From IMG/VR virus record IMGVR_UViG_3300034374_003180, positions 1 through 29,482 of that record: a stretch of DNA of 29,482 bases; one strand, given 5' to 3'. This stretch comes from a virus. A program made the position numbers and the translations under genes. Below, one piece after another: positions 14,133 through 21,092 of this stretch. The first letter of the stretch is position 1. Each line of letters begins with the position of its first letter. The notes under the pieces are model-generated. The model had not been told where the DNA came from, searched no databases, and was given only the letters and a program-made list of their open reading frames with translations.

Positions 14133-14836
14133 ATATCGGATCAGTGCAAGCGGCTAAAGGTTCTTATGGACCAGCCATATATAAGTTCGGTTTTAATGCA
14201 GCGATTACAACCGATGAGGAAACAGTATGGGACGCTGGGGGTGTTTATAATTATCCATCAAGCGCGGGGGTGGCAACGGTTGTAAGCTCATCAACGGCAG
14301 ATGATCTTGTTGGCACTGGCGCACAGAAGGTAAAGATTGAGGGTCTTGATGCTAACTATAATGCTCAAATCGTCGAAGTCGAAATGGATGGGACGACTAA
14401 TGTTTCAACAACCGAAACATTTATAAGGGTATATCGTGTTTATGTAAGCCAAGCTGGTAGCGGCAAGGTTAATGCTGGAAACATTACGATCTCTATCGGT
14501 GGTTCGGTAAGGGCGCAGATTAGTGCCAATCAGGGGCAAACGCTAATGGCTGTATATACCGTTCCAGCGGGATTTACAGGGTATGTTACGCAATGGTCAT
14601 TTAGTTCTGGTGCTTCAGCATCTAACAAGTATTTAGATGGGCGGCTAATAATTCAAAGGTTCGCGGGGATCATTCAAACAAAGGCGCGTTCAACAATTCA
14701 AAACACCTCTTTCGTTCAAGACTTGCAGGTCGCTACGGTAGCTAATGAAAAGGACGATATAGAAATTCGGGCTGTTACTTCATCAGGCACAGATGCGGTT
14801 TCTGGTACATTCTCTGTTTTATTGAAGAGAAATTAA
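14129..14836 (+). CDS. Probable virion structural protein, 235 aa
   Basis: A beta-rich, Ser/Thr/Gly-rich protein with no lysine clusters or catalytic motifs, typical of head decoration or baseplate-like proteins. Segments AGSGKVNAGNITISIGG and MAVYTVPAGFTGYVTQWSFS resemble proteins annotated only as structural in marine phages. It starts in an ATGA overlap with the portal gene, indicating co-production with head parts. Exact role not known. Confidence 0.7.
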   Translation: MNIGSVQAAKGSYGPAIYKFGFNAAITTDEETVWDAGGVYNYPSSAGVATVVSSSTADDLVGTGAQKVKIEGLDANYNAQIVEVEMDGTTNVSTTETFIRVYRVYVSQAGSGKVNAGNITISIGGSVRAQISANQGQTLMAVYTVPAGFTGYVTQWSFSSGASASNKYLDGRLIIQRFAGIIQTKARSTIQNTSFVQDLQVATVANEKDDIEIRAVTSSGTDAVSGTFSVLLKRN

Positions 14837-15168
14837 TGAAACTTACAAAAACTGATGCCGTTGATCTTTTCCAAGAGATAGGCCGAATATTTGAACGTGA
14901 TTGGAATGAGCTATCAGGCATGGAGCTTTCAAAGTGGGATCAAGATTTGCTTATGGGGGTCGCCTGTTACAGTGCTTTATTCCTGAGAGGCGAATATAAA
15001 ACGCTAGACTTGGCACAAGAGAAAGTTCTTCAACATATACGAGATCAGGCGACAAAGAACCCAAATTACAACAAGGTAAGAAAGCGCACCACCTTGGGCA
15101 TCTACAAGCTATTCCGCGAACTAGAAAAGCAAATGGATGCGACGATACCGAAAGATAAGGATTTGTGA
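14836..15168 (+). CDS. Hypothetical head-module protein, 110 aa
   Basis: Starts in a TAATG junction with the structural gene and ends overlapping the next start by one base. The product is mostly helical and charged (DAVDLFQEIGRIFERDW, then a K/R-rich middle RKRTTLGIYKLFRELEKQM). It has the size of an adaptor or head-completion factor, but no family was recognised. Confidence 0.65.
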   Translation: MKLTKTDAVDLFQEIGRIFERDWNELSGMELSKWDQDLLMGVACYSALFLRGEYKTLDLAQEKVLQHIRDQATKNPNYNKVRKRTTLGIYKLFRELEKQMDATIPKDKDL

Positions 15169-15437
15169 TGAGCCAGTACAGTGGAAGAGATTGGCCTTTT
15201 CCTTGGGAAACCCAAAAGCATTTTGTTCCAAAGGTAGACATCGCATCAAGGCTTGAGAGGGCGGCTTTGTTTTTGGGTGGCAGGGAAAATAAGCACTCTG
15301 AACTTTATACTTCGGCTGCGGACGAAATATATCGTTTACGTTTGCTATGTAATCAGAACAAGATTGATTATGGGGAAGTTCTGCCAAGGTGGGATGAATG
15401 GAATAACAGGCTTGAAAAGAAAAATCTTTTAGGATAG
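15168..15437 (+). CDS. Hypothetical protein, 89 aa
   Basis: Begins at the ATG of a TGATG junction with the upstream gene (a GTG at 15165 is also in frame). Helical, with DIASRLERAALFLGG and SAADEIYRLRLLCNQ resembling short coiled-coil helices. It is the last gene before a strong terminator at 15480, closing the terminase-portal operon. No family recognised. Confidence 0.65.
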   Translation: MSQYSGRDWPFPWETQKHFVPKVDIASRLERAALFLGGRENKHSELYTSAADEIYRLRLLCNQNKIDYGEVLPRWDEWNNRLEKKNLLG

Positions 15438-15479
15438 TGTTTTCTTATCGTACATGTCTGAAGTTACTATATTGGTCGG

Positions 15480-15517
15480 AAAAGGGGGTAAGTGCTTGCG
15501 TACTCGCCCCCCTTTTT
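15480..15517. terminator. Strong, probably two-way intrinsic terminator
   Basis: AAAAGGGGG (15480-15488) pairs with CCCCCTTTT (inside 15507-15517), with a T-run on plus and a TTTT on minus. It ends the terminase-portal operon and can also stop leftward transcripts from the accessory genes at 15638-17154. Confidence 0.85.
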
Positions 15518-15590
15518 CTTAATTGAATTGGTTTTGATCAAGAGAAATTAGCGCATAGCGTTTAATGTTATTTTATGGTATATTTAAGTT

Positions 15591-15658
15591 GCGATGTAGT
15601 TGAGTGCATCGTTCCTCCCTGTTAGACTGGGCCACGATTAAACCCGTGGCCCATTTTT
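15591..15658 (+). ncRNA. Candidate small RNA with anti-ribosome-site motif
   Basis: An extended -10 box (TGGTATATT, TATATT at 15579-15584) would start a transcript near 15591. The next bases form a small hairpin (CGATG 15592-15596 with CATCG 15607-15611), then an unpaired TTCCTCCCT (15612-15620), then a 9-bp terminator hairpin and T-run. A CCTCC motif between hairpins can pair with ribosome sites; CCUCCUCCC motifs occur in the alphaproteobacterial cuckoo-type small RNAs. The -35 is poor, so this is a hypothesis. Confidence 0.4.
15628..15658 (+). terminator. Intrinsic terminator, 9-bp stem plus T-run
   Basis: TGGGCCACG (15628-15636) pairs perfectly with CGTGGCCCA (15645-15653), followed by TTTTT. 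No protein gene ends just upstream on this strand: the previous operon is already closed at 15517. This orphan terminator supports a short transcript in 15518-15627. It overlaps the last codons of the leftward gene at 15638. Confidence 0.8.
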
Positions 15659-15820
15659 CAAGAAGTCCTTTATTTCCTCTTCGCTCCACCTGTTTCCAAC
15701 GCCCATATAATGAGGCTGTGGTAGGCTTTTGTTCCTGACGCCCCCTAAGAAGTCGGTTATCGTTAAGCCCAGCATACGGGCCGCTTGGACGGCCTTGATG
15801 TACTTAGGGAACCTAGACAT
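15638..15820 (-). CDS. AlpA/excisionase-like DNA-binding protein, 60 aa
   Basis: Winged-helix pattern of the AlpA/MerR-like small regulators: YIKAVQAARMLGLTITDFL (recognition helices), then LPQPHYMGVGNRWSEEEIKDF, matching the P.P....G.RRW...EI..FL signature of that group. Such proteins act as excisionases or activators. Its ATG overlaps the upstream stop by 8 bases. No integrase is in the window, so a regulatory role is as likely as excision. Confidence 0.7.
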   Translation of the reverse strand: MSRFPKYIKAVQAARMLGLTITDFLGGVRNKSLPQPHYMGVGNRWSEEEIKDFLKNGPRV

Positions 15821-16094
15821 CCTGCTCTAACCGATCCTGTGCGCCTGATATAATTGCTTTTAGGGTATATCTGTCAGCACTGTCTAGTATTCCGTTAATG
15901 AGTTTAGTACAGTCTGTTCCCCGAAATTCTATCCATCCGGTTGGGGCAACATTATTGCTTATATCTATGGTAAAGACATCAGGGAGGTAGTCGCTATATT
16001 GCCTCTCAAGGCTGTACGCTCTGTTTTCACGCCCATGAAAAGAAATTCTTTTTTTTGCGATAAAGTTCGGGTCGCACGTTATAATTTCAATCAT
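15813..16094 (-). CDS. Hypothetical protein, 93 aa
   Basis: Leftward gene in the accessory island. The leader GGAGGTAAACG before the ATG is base-for-base the same as that of the GIY-YIG gene start at 16735. The product is beta-rich at the start (IEIITCDPNFIAKKRISFHG) and helical at the end. No family recognised. Confidence 0.65.
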   Translation of the reverse strand: MIEIITCDPNFIAKKRISFHGRENRAYSLERQYSDYLPDVFTIDISNNVAPTGWIEFRGTDCTKLINGILDSADRYTLKAIISGAQDRLEQDV

Positions 16095-16135
16095 CGTTTA
16101 CCTCCAAAGTTTTAAGATATTGTATTGGTTTAAGC

Positions 16136-16735
16136 CTAGCAGAACCCGACATGATTACCTCCGTAATAATCAAAGTAATCATCTCCACAAATGACGTCAG
16201 CATTTATCAAGTCTACAAAATTATAAACCTCTGTAAAAACTGGTTTGTTTTTCTTCAATCTGTTTTTTCTCACTACTTGTTTATTAAATATTGGTCGCAT
16301 CTTTGCAATCGCTAACGCTTCTACATCTCTTGCCTCTTCATATGTTTGGAAATATGATGTCATAATAAAATCAACTGAGTACCACCATGATTTATCATTT
16401 CGGTGCTGTCTTATTCGACTGCGAAGATTGTAAGTACAGCCAATGTAAAGGGGTATTACTCTCTTGTTTGGGCTATTCCCCTCTTTGTCGGCGTCTGGTA
16501 AAGAGCCAAGCAAGTAAACAGAATAGTGTTTTTTGAATGTTTTATGAGAACGATCCCTGCCCTCTGGCAAGCACTCAAAATGGTTCCAGATAAAGGCATT
16601 AGCAAATTGTTCATCTGAGGCCGCAGTTAATGGTTTGTCTTTCGGAAATGACATGGAATAGTTAAGACCATGGTTCCAATAATACATAGTCTCAGGGGGC
16701 GTTCTGGTCCATTTCTTTAGAGAAAGTTTAGTCAT
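16136..16735 (-). CDS. GIY-YIG nuclease-domain protein, 199 aa
   Basis: GIY-YIG endonuclease core from residue 70: YSVYLLG, then IPLYIGCTYNLRSRIRQH (tyrosine Y97, arginines R105 and R107, H111), WWYSVDFI, and the helix TYEEARDVEALAIAKMRPIFN with the metal-binding E139 and N151. The first 65 residues are an unrelated extension that may give specificity. Such domains occur in homing endonucleases, which invade phage genomes, and in stand-alone proteins. GGAGGT lies just before the ATG, which overlaps the upstream stop by 8 bases. Confidence 0.85.
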   Translation of the reverse strand: MTKLSLKKWTRTPPETMYYWNHGLNYSMSFPKDKPLTAASDEQFANAFIWNHFECLPEGRDRSHKTFKKHYSVYLLGSLPDADKEGNSPNKRVIPLYIGCTYNLRSRIRQHRNDKSWWYSVDFIMTSYFQTYEEARDVEALAIAKMRPIFNKQVVRKNRLKKNKPVFTEVYNFVDLINADVICGDDYFDYYGGNHVGFC

Positions 16736-16898
16736 CGTTTACCTCCGAGGGGTCCATATACTCCTCTGCTATAACGAAGTCTTTTATTTCATCTTCGCTC
16801 AAGTAAACGCAAAAGCTGCGTATTACCTGTTCAAGATTATAATATCCTTGGTCAACCCGATCCAAGAATTTGTTAGTAACTTTGCGAGTGTATTCCAT
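16728..16898 (-). CDS. Small acidic hypothetical protein, 56 aa
   Basis: A short leftward frame from the ATG at 16898 to the stop at 16728, fitting neatly between the flanking genes: it starts 4 bases after the upstream stop and overlaps the GIY-YIG start by 8 bases. The product is acidic at its C-terminus (EEYMDPSEVNDD). Its 3' end supplies the ribosome site for the GIY-YIG gene. No family recognised. Confidence 0.6.
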   Translation of the reverse strand: MEYTRKVTNKFLDRVDQGYYNLEQVIRSFCVYLSEDEIKDFVIAEEYMDPSEVNDD

Positions 16899-16902
16899 TC
16901 GA

Positions 16903-17154
16903 TTAACCCTTTGCTGCTTTGTCGATGCCGAATGCTAAGTTGATGCCGTATGTTGCGCAATTGTGCATGCGTCTTGCGAGTGCGCTATGACTGCTTGCTG
17001 GATTTACCTTTGCAGCTTTTTCAGAACGAGCAGCTTGGTCAATAAAATATTGAATGGCTTTTGAGCCATCGTTATCAAGCTCGCGCATTTTAGCGTTGAA
17101 GATTTTTTTGGCTGTTTCCCATTTTGTAGGAAATTTTGGGTAGATGCTTGTCAT
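16903..17154 (-). CDS. Hypothetical protein, 83 aa
   Basis: First gene of the leftward island operon. The ATG at 17154 follows AATAAGGAGAA and a near-consensus promoter at 17184-17212. The product is basic and helical (KWETAKKIFNAKMREL, then ARRMHNCATYGINLAFG). No family recognised. Confidence 0.7.
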   Translation of the reverse strand: MTSIYPKFPTKWETAKKIFNAKMRELDNDGSKAIQYFIDQAARSEKAAKVNPASSHSALARRMHNCATYGINLAFGIDKAAKG

Positions 17155-17183
17155 TTCGTTTTCTCCTTATTGCCTATGTAACT

Positions 17184-17212
17184 TATATAGCATCTGTGGA
17201 TATTGCTGTCAA
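17184..17212 (-). promoter_or_regulatory. Leftward island promoter with TATCCACA in the spacer
   Basis: Minus strand: -35 TTGACA (17207-17212), 17-bp spacer, -10 TATATA (17184-17189), with TATCCACA at 17195-17202. The leader holds AGGCAATAAGGAGAA. Same design as the promoters at 89 and 1376. Confidence 0.8.
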
Positions 17213-17220
17213 CGCAAAAA

Positions 17221-17235
17221 GTTAAAATAATTAAC
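17221..17235. promoter_or_regulatory. Inverted repeat between divergent promoters
   Basis: GTTAA-AATAA-TTAAC lies midway between the -35 boxes of the leftward and rightward island promoters, so one bound protein could affect both. The arms are only 5 bp and AT-rich. Confidence 0.35.
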
Positions 17236-17245
17236 AAAAAAGTTA

Positions 17246-17274
17246 TTGACATCAACAAATTTTGTGGATAAGTT
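17246..17274 (+). promoter_or_regulatory. Rightward island promoter with DnaA-box word over the -10
   Basis: -35 TTGACA (17246-17251), 17-bp spacer, -10 TAAGTT (17269-17274). TGTGGATAA (17263-17271) is the exact complement of the consensus DnaA box TTATCCACA and overlaps the -10. The leader contains AAGGCAAAGGAGAA before the ATG at 17300. Confidence 0.75.
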
Positions 17275-17299
17275 GTATGCAAGGCAAAGGAGAAAGCAC

Positions 17300-17641
17300 A
17301 TGAGATACGATCTTTACCAAATCAAAGCAGCTACAGCGACACCCGCAGCGGACAAGGCCAAAATCGACATGATGATGGATTTCAGCGACAACAAGATAGG
17401 CGGTATAGCGCGGGATGCTTGGGACAAATTCTTTTATACTAGAGTGGCAACACTTGATGCGAAAGATTACAACGATGCTTTCGAGGTCGGGAATATTGGA
17501 CCAGAAGAAAAGATTACTCGCTATGCTGCACTTTCATCAGCATCAGTCGGAGACATACTTATCGCAGAGGATGGCACCATCGCAGTAATAGCAAATATCG
17601 GATTTATCCAAATCGGATACAGCGCAGTACACGCAGCATAA
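17300..17641 (+). CDS. Hypothetical protein, 113 aa
   Basis: First rightward gene of the island. AAAGGAGAAA precedes the ATG at 17300; an in-frame TTG at 17246 falls in the promoter and is rejected. The product begins MRYDLYQIKAATATPAADKA and is mixed alpha/beta with DILIAEDGTIAVIANIGFIQ near the end, which looks like a small beta barrel. Function unknown. Confidence 0.7.
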   Translation: MRYDLYQIKAATATPAADKAKIDMMMDFSDNKIGGIARDAWDKFFYTRVATLDAKDYNDAFEVGNIGPEEKITRYAALSSASVGDILIAEDGTIAVIANIGFIQIGYSAVHAA

Positions 17642-17653
17642 GGGGGAATGAAA

Positions 17654-17833
17654 ATGGTAAGAGAGGGACAAGTTATAGATGCGATTGATCACATCTTAGA
17701 GACAATGGATCGCAGAGGTTGGGACAAGCTGTCCGAGAAAAGCAAGAAGTCTTACGAGGCTTTATGGGCTTTACGCGAGGGGCTTGAGGGCAACCCAGAT
17801 GATGGTACAAAGATGATCTTTTATATACCGTAA
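17654..17833 (+). CDS. Small hypothetical protein, 59 aa
   Basis: AGGGGG lies about 7 bases before the ATG at 17654; an in-frame ATG at 17648 is too close to it. The product is charged and helical (AIDHILETMDRRGWDKLSEK). It follows the previous gene by 12 bases. No family recognised. Confidence 0.6.
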   Translation: MVREGQVIDAIDHILETMDRRGWDKLSEKSKKSYEALWALREGLEGNPDDGTKMIFYIP

Positions 17834-17844
17834 GGAGACAGACA

Positions 17845-18108
17845 GTGTTCCAATACAGCAAAAAGCGAGTTCACAAGGATGTTCCAGCTTGGGATATTTT
17901 TTACGGCGACAAGCGTTGTGGCTTGCTCACAGCATTTCCTCTGGACGGCCCAACGGCTACTATAAAGGTTGAACAGAATGTTAAAAGCGATATGAAGGCG
18001 ATCGTAGAGCGCACGGTTGACGCCTCTACAGTCAATATGTGCTTTAACAGGGCTACAGAGTTGCACCAAGAAATGATTGAACATATAGTCATGGAGCTTT
18101 ATTCGTGA
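17845..18108 (+). CDS. Hypothetical protein, 87 aa
   Basis: Starts at GTG with AAGGAGA nine bases upstream. Alpha/beta protein with one central sheet (AWDIFYGDKRCGLLTAFP) and a helical end. It is the last small gene before the head genes resume 12 bases later, so the rightward island promoter may also feed the MuF, protease and capsid genes. No family recognised. Confidence 0.65.
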   Translation: MFQYSKKRVHKDVPAWDIFYGDKRCGLLTAFPLDGPTATIKVEQNVKSDMKAIVERTVDASTVNMCFNRATELHQEMIEHIVMELYS

Positions 18109-18120
18109 TACATCAATCAT

Positions 18121-18903
18121 ATGAACATACCAGTTTTTATCAAAGCCGAGGGTCGCAGACGATTAAACATTGCGAGAGAGCTTGGTGAAATAAACAGGCT
18201 TCGGCTGTCTTATGAAAAGTCTCTTGGCACCGCGATGCTTGCGGTCTTTGCAAAAGCTGGACAGCAAGCGGCAAATAATTTTGAACGCTTCAACAGCTTT
18301 ACAATGAGAGACCTTCAACACGAGGCCGATGTTGAAAGGGTTCTTCGCGCACATTACGCAAGCGTCATTACTACTTTCAGCAATAGGGTTTATGACAATA
18401 CAAAGCGCACGGCGTTTGAGCTTTTGATTGATCAATACATCTTGTTATATGGGGCAAACCGCATAACAGGAATAAGCAACACTACAGCTAATATTATCAG
18501 GGGTGCCATATTCGCAGGGGAAGCAGACGCGCTTGGAGTAGCCGCGATTGCTAGTTTGATCAGGGAACGCACAGGCGGCGCAATGGGGCGATCTAGGGCG
18601 GCTACAATAGCGCGAACAGAAACGCATGGCGCTGCATCATGGGCTACCCATACAGCGATACAAGATCAGCCTCTTAGATATAACAAGCAATGGGCTGCGG
18701 TATCAGATAGCCGCTCAAGGTCGCACCATGCGGTAATGAATGGTGTGCAAGTAGGACCAGACGAGGATTTTATAGTGCGTTACAATGGCGTTGAATATCG
18801 CATGTCGCATACGCATGATCCAAGAGGCGGTCCAGCGAACAATGTAAATTGCAGATGTGCAACTCTTTATGTTGCGGATGAGGACGAAATCTTTAGGGAT
18901 TAA
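18121..18903 (+). CDS. Phage Mu gpF-like minor head protein, 260 aa
   Basis: C-terminal MuF domain is clear: MGRSRAATIARTETHGAASW (about 158-177), KQWAAVSDSRSRSHHAVMNG with its conserved histidine, and the cysteine-containing end DPRGGPANNVNCRC. These proteins are few per virion, sit at the portal and help head assembly or are ejected. The N-terminal 150 residues are helical. No clear ribosome site precedes the ATG; translation may depend on the gene just upstream. In most HK97-like phages this gene lies directly after portal; here the island separates them. Confidence 0.9.
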   Translation: MNIPVFIKAEGRRRLNIARELGEINRLRLSYEKSLGTAMLAVFAKAGQQAANNFERFNSFTMRDLQHEADVERVLRAHYASVITTFSNRVYDNTKRTAFELLIDQYILLYGANRITGISNTTANIIRGAIFAGEADALGVAAIASLIRERTGGAMGRSRAATIARTETHGAASWATHTAIQDQPLRYNKQWAAVSDSRSRSHHAVMNGVQVGPDEDFIVRYNGVEYRMSHTHDPRGGPANNVNCRCATLYVADEDEIFRD

Positions 18904-18961
18904 CATATACTTCAAAAACCACTATTAGTATGTTACATTAGCTTAAACAACGAGGTCTAGT

Positions 18962-19813
18962 ATGCCATTGCCACAGCCAAACTTGGGTGAAGATCGGGAT
19001 GACTTTATGTCCAGATGTATGGGCGATGAAAAGGTAAGAGACGAATTTCCAGATAGTAATCAAAGGGTTGCTGTTTGTAATTCCCAGTACGAGGGCGCAA
19101 AGATGGTAAATGACAATACAGTTGATTGCGATGAAATGGAAGCAATTGACGAAACAAAATCAGAAACAATAGATATTGCGTTTGAGTATAAAGCGCATGA
19201 TGACGCAGAGGAAAAGGGCGTATTTACTGGATATGGCTCAATTTTTGGCAACAAAGACCTTGGAAATGACATTGTTGTCGAGGGTGCTTTTGCTTCGTCA
19301 ATTGGCAAAAAGGGCGCAAAAGCTGTCAAAATGCTTTACCAGCACCGTCAAGATGAACCAATTGGCGTTTTTGATGAAATCATAGAGGACCGCCGTGGCC
19401 TTAAAGTAAAGGGTCGTCTTGCTATGGGAACGCAGCGCGGACGCGAAGTTTATGAGCTTATGAAGATGGGTGCGCTTGATGGCCTTTCAATCGGCTATCG
19501 CGTAGACCCAAAGGGGGTTGAATATGATGAGAAGCGTAAAAGGCGCTATCTAAAATCTGTTGACCTAATGGAGATTTCCGCAGTCACTTTCCCCATGAAC
19601 CCCCGTGCACGGGTTCAGGCAGTAAAGGGTGCGGAACGCACGGTGCGTGAATGGGAGGAACTTCTGCGGGATGCAGGTAGCCTATCGCGCAACGAGGCAA
19701 AGGTCGCCGCATCTGCGGTCGCCGTGGCACTGGAACAGCGGGATGCTGTAAAAGAGGAGACGCCAGAAGTCCTTGAAGCGATTAGTCGCTTTACAAACAT
19801 CCTTAAATCCTAA
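18962..19813 (+). CDS. HK97-type prohead protease, 283 aa
   Basis: Serine protease of the S78 type that cleaves the capsid delta domain during head maturation. Core features: FTGYGSIFGNKDLGNDIVVEGAF (split: FTGYGSIFG and GNDIVVEGAF), catalytic H128 in LYQHRQDEPIG and catalytic S176 in LDGLSIGYR, then LMEISAVTFPMNPRARV. An extra N-terminal segment of about 65 residues (PQPNLGEDRDDFMSRCM, SNQRVAVCNSQ) precedes the core; I have seen similar leaders on marine phage proteases. GAGGT lies 7 bases before the ATG. The C-terminal helix may act as scaffold. Confidence 0.92.
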   Translation: MPLPQPNLGEDRDDFMSRCMGDEKVRDEFPDSNQRVAVCNSQYEGAKMVNDNTVDCDEMEAIDETKSETIDIAFEYKAHDDAEEKGVFTGYGSIFGNKDLGNDIVVEGAFASSIGKKGAKAVKMLYQHRQDEPIGVFDEIIEDRRGLKVKGRLAMGTQRGREVYELMKMGALDGLSIGYRVDPKGVEYDEKRKRRYLKSVDLMEISAVTFPMNPRARVQAVKGAERTVREWEELLRDAGSLSRNEAKVAASAVAVALEQRDAVKEETPEVLEAISRFTNILKS

Positions 19814-19829
19814 TCAACGGAGTGATCAA

Positions 19830-21044
19830 ATGGAAGATCAGGTAAAAGTAGCCGTTGACGCAATGGCGGGTGCCTTTGAAGAGTTCAAAAAGGTAAACGA
19901 TGCGCGTCTAGCGGAAATTGAAGCCAAGGGTTCATCTGACCCTGTAACAGAGGAAAAGCTTGCGAAAATCGAAGCTGACCTTGACCGTTACGAAGCCATT
20001 AACCAAAAGCTGGTGCAGCAAGAGAAAGCCAGCGAAAACTTTGGTGAAAAGCTTGGCGAAATCGAAAAGATGTTGAGACGCCCTGCAAACGCAATGGAAG
20101 CCAAAGAAGTCGACATTAGCCTCAAGGCTTGGGACAGCTTCATGCGCAAGGGTGAGCAAGGTATGGACGAAATGGAGCTTAAAGCTCTTACAGTCGGTAC
20201 TGCGGCAACTGCGGGTAACTTGGCACCAGCCGAGTACGTTGAAGAGCTTGTAAAAGTAATTACAGAGATTTCTCCTGTTCGTTCTGTTGCGCGTGTTCGC
20301 CAGACATCAAACAAGGAAATCGAAGTTCCAAGCAAAACAGCGACTTTCGCGGCGGCATGGACAGCTGAAACTGGATCACGTACAGAGACAACTGGTTATA
20401 CCACTTCTCTGAATACGATCCCAACCCATGAGCTTTACGCTCTGGTTGATATTTCAAGTGCATTGCTTGAAGACAGCGTGTTTGATCTTGAAGCGGAAAT
20501 GAACCAAGAGTTTGCAGAGCAATTTGCAAAAGCGGAAGGTGCAGCGTTTATTTCTGGAAACGGAACCAACAAGCCAACAGGTATTACCAACGGCACAACG
20601 GTTTCATCAACAACGGCGGCGGGTGCAGCGGCAATTACTACCGATGACTTGATGGATTTGGTTCACGACCTCAAATCAGACTATGCCCGTGCAGCTTCAT
20701 TTATGATGAACCGCGCTACACTTGGTGCAATCCGTAAGCTGAAAGATACTGCTGGTCAGTACATCTTCCAGACAGGGTTCTCAGGTCAGTCTGGTTTGCC
20801 AAACACAATCTTGGGCCATCCATATGTAGAGGCGCTTGATGTTGCGGATATTGGCACAGGAAACAAATCTGTAATCTTCGGTGATTATCGCCGTGGCTTT
20901 ATGATTGTTGATCGTGTTGCGCTTTCTGTTCTGCGCGATCCATACTCACAAGCCTCATCGGGTAACGTGCGTTACATTGCACGCCGCCGCGTAGGTGGTG
21001 AAGTAGTGCTTGCAGAGGCAATGCGCGTTCTTGAACATCCGTAA
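19830..21044 (+). CDS. HK97-fold major capsid protein, 404 aa
   Basis: CGGAG precedes the ATG at 19830; the longer frame overlapping the protease gene is rejected. Residues 1-95 are a charged coiled coil (the delta or scaffold domain removed by the protease): LAKIEADLDRYEAINQKLVQ and FGEKLGEIEKML. The mature part begins near KALTVGTAATAGNLAP, with HK97-fold landmarks EISPVRSVARV, AAWTAETGSR, LYALVDISSALLEDS, FISGNGTNKPTGI and the C-terminal VIFGDYRRGFMIVDR and RRVGGEVV. Length and order are normal. The likely cleavage site lies about residue 100-125. Confidence 0.95.
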   Translation: MEDQVKVAVDAMAGAFEEFKKVNDARLAEIEAKGSSDPVTEEKLAKIEADLDRYEAINQKLVQQEKASENFGEKLGEIEKMLRRPANAMEAKEVDISLKAWDSFMRKGEQGMDEMELKALTVGTAATAGNLAPAEYVEELVKVITEISPVRSVARVRQTSNKEIEVPSKTATFAAAWTAETGSRTETTGYTTSLNTIPTHELYALVDISSALLEDSVFDLEAEMNQEFAEQFAKAEGAAFISGNGTNKPTGITNGTTVSSTTAAGAAAITTDDLMDLVHDLKSDYARAASFMMNRATLGAIRKLKDTAGQYIFQTGFSGQSGLPNTILGHPYVEALDVADIGTGNKSVIFGDYRRGFMIVDRVALSVLRDPYSQASSGNVRYIARRRVGGEVVLAEAMRVLEHP

Positions 21045-21053
21045 AAATTGAAC

Positions 21054-21071
21054 GGGGGGCTTCGGCCCCCC
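21054..21071 (+). terminator. GC hairpin with TTCG loop after the capsid gene
   Basis: GGGGGGC-TTCG-GCCCCCC, a very stable tetraloop hairpin, 9 bases after the capsid stop. No T-run follows, so it may protect the 3' end or lower transcription into the downstream gene rather than stop it fully. Confidence 0.6.
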
Positions 21072-21092
21072 CTTCACCTCTGGGAGTAGCAC

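Noticed and set aside
18904-18961. Possible promoter TTCAAA-17-TACATT before the protease gene
   Set aside because: Both boxes are weak and the gap could simply be an intercistronic spacer; not enough to list.
19988-20335. 115-residue leftward frame inside the capsid gene
   Set aside because: Opposite strand to a clearly conserved capsid protein, no ribosome site or promoter.
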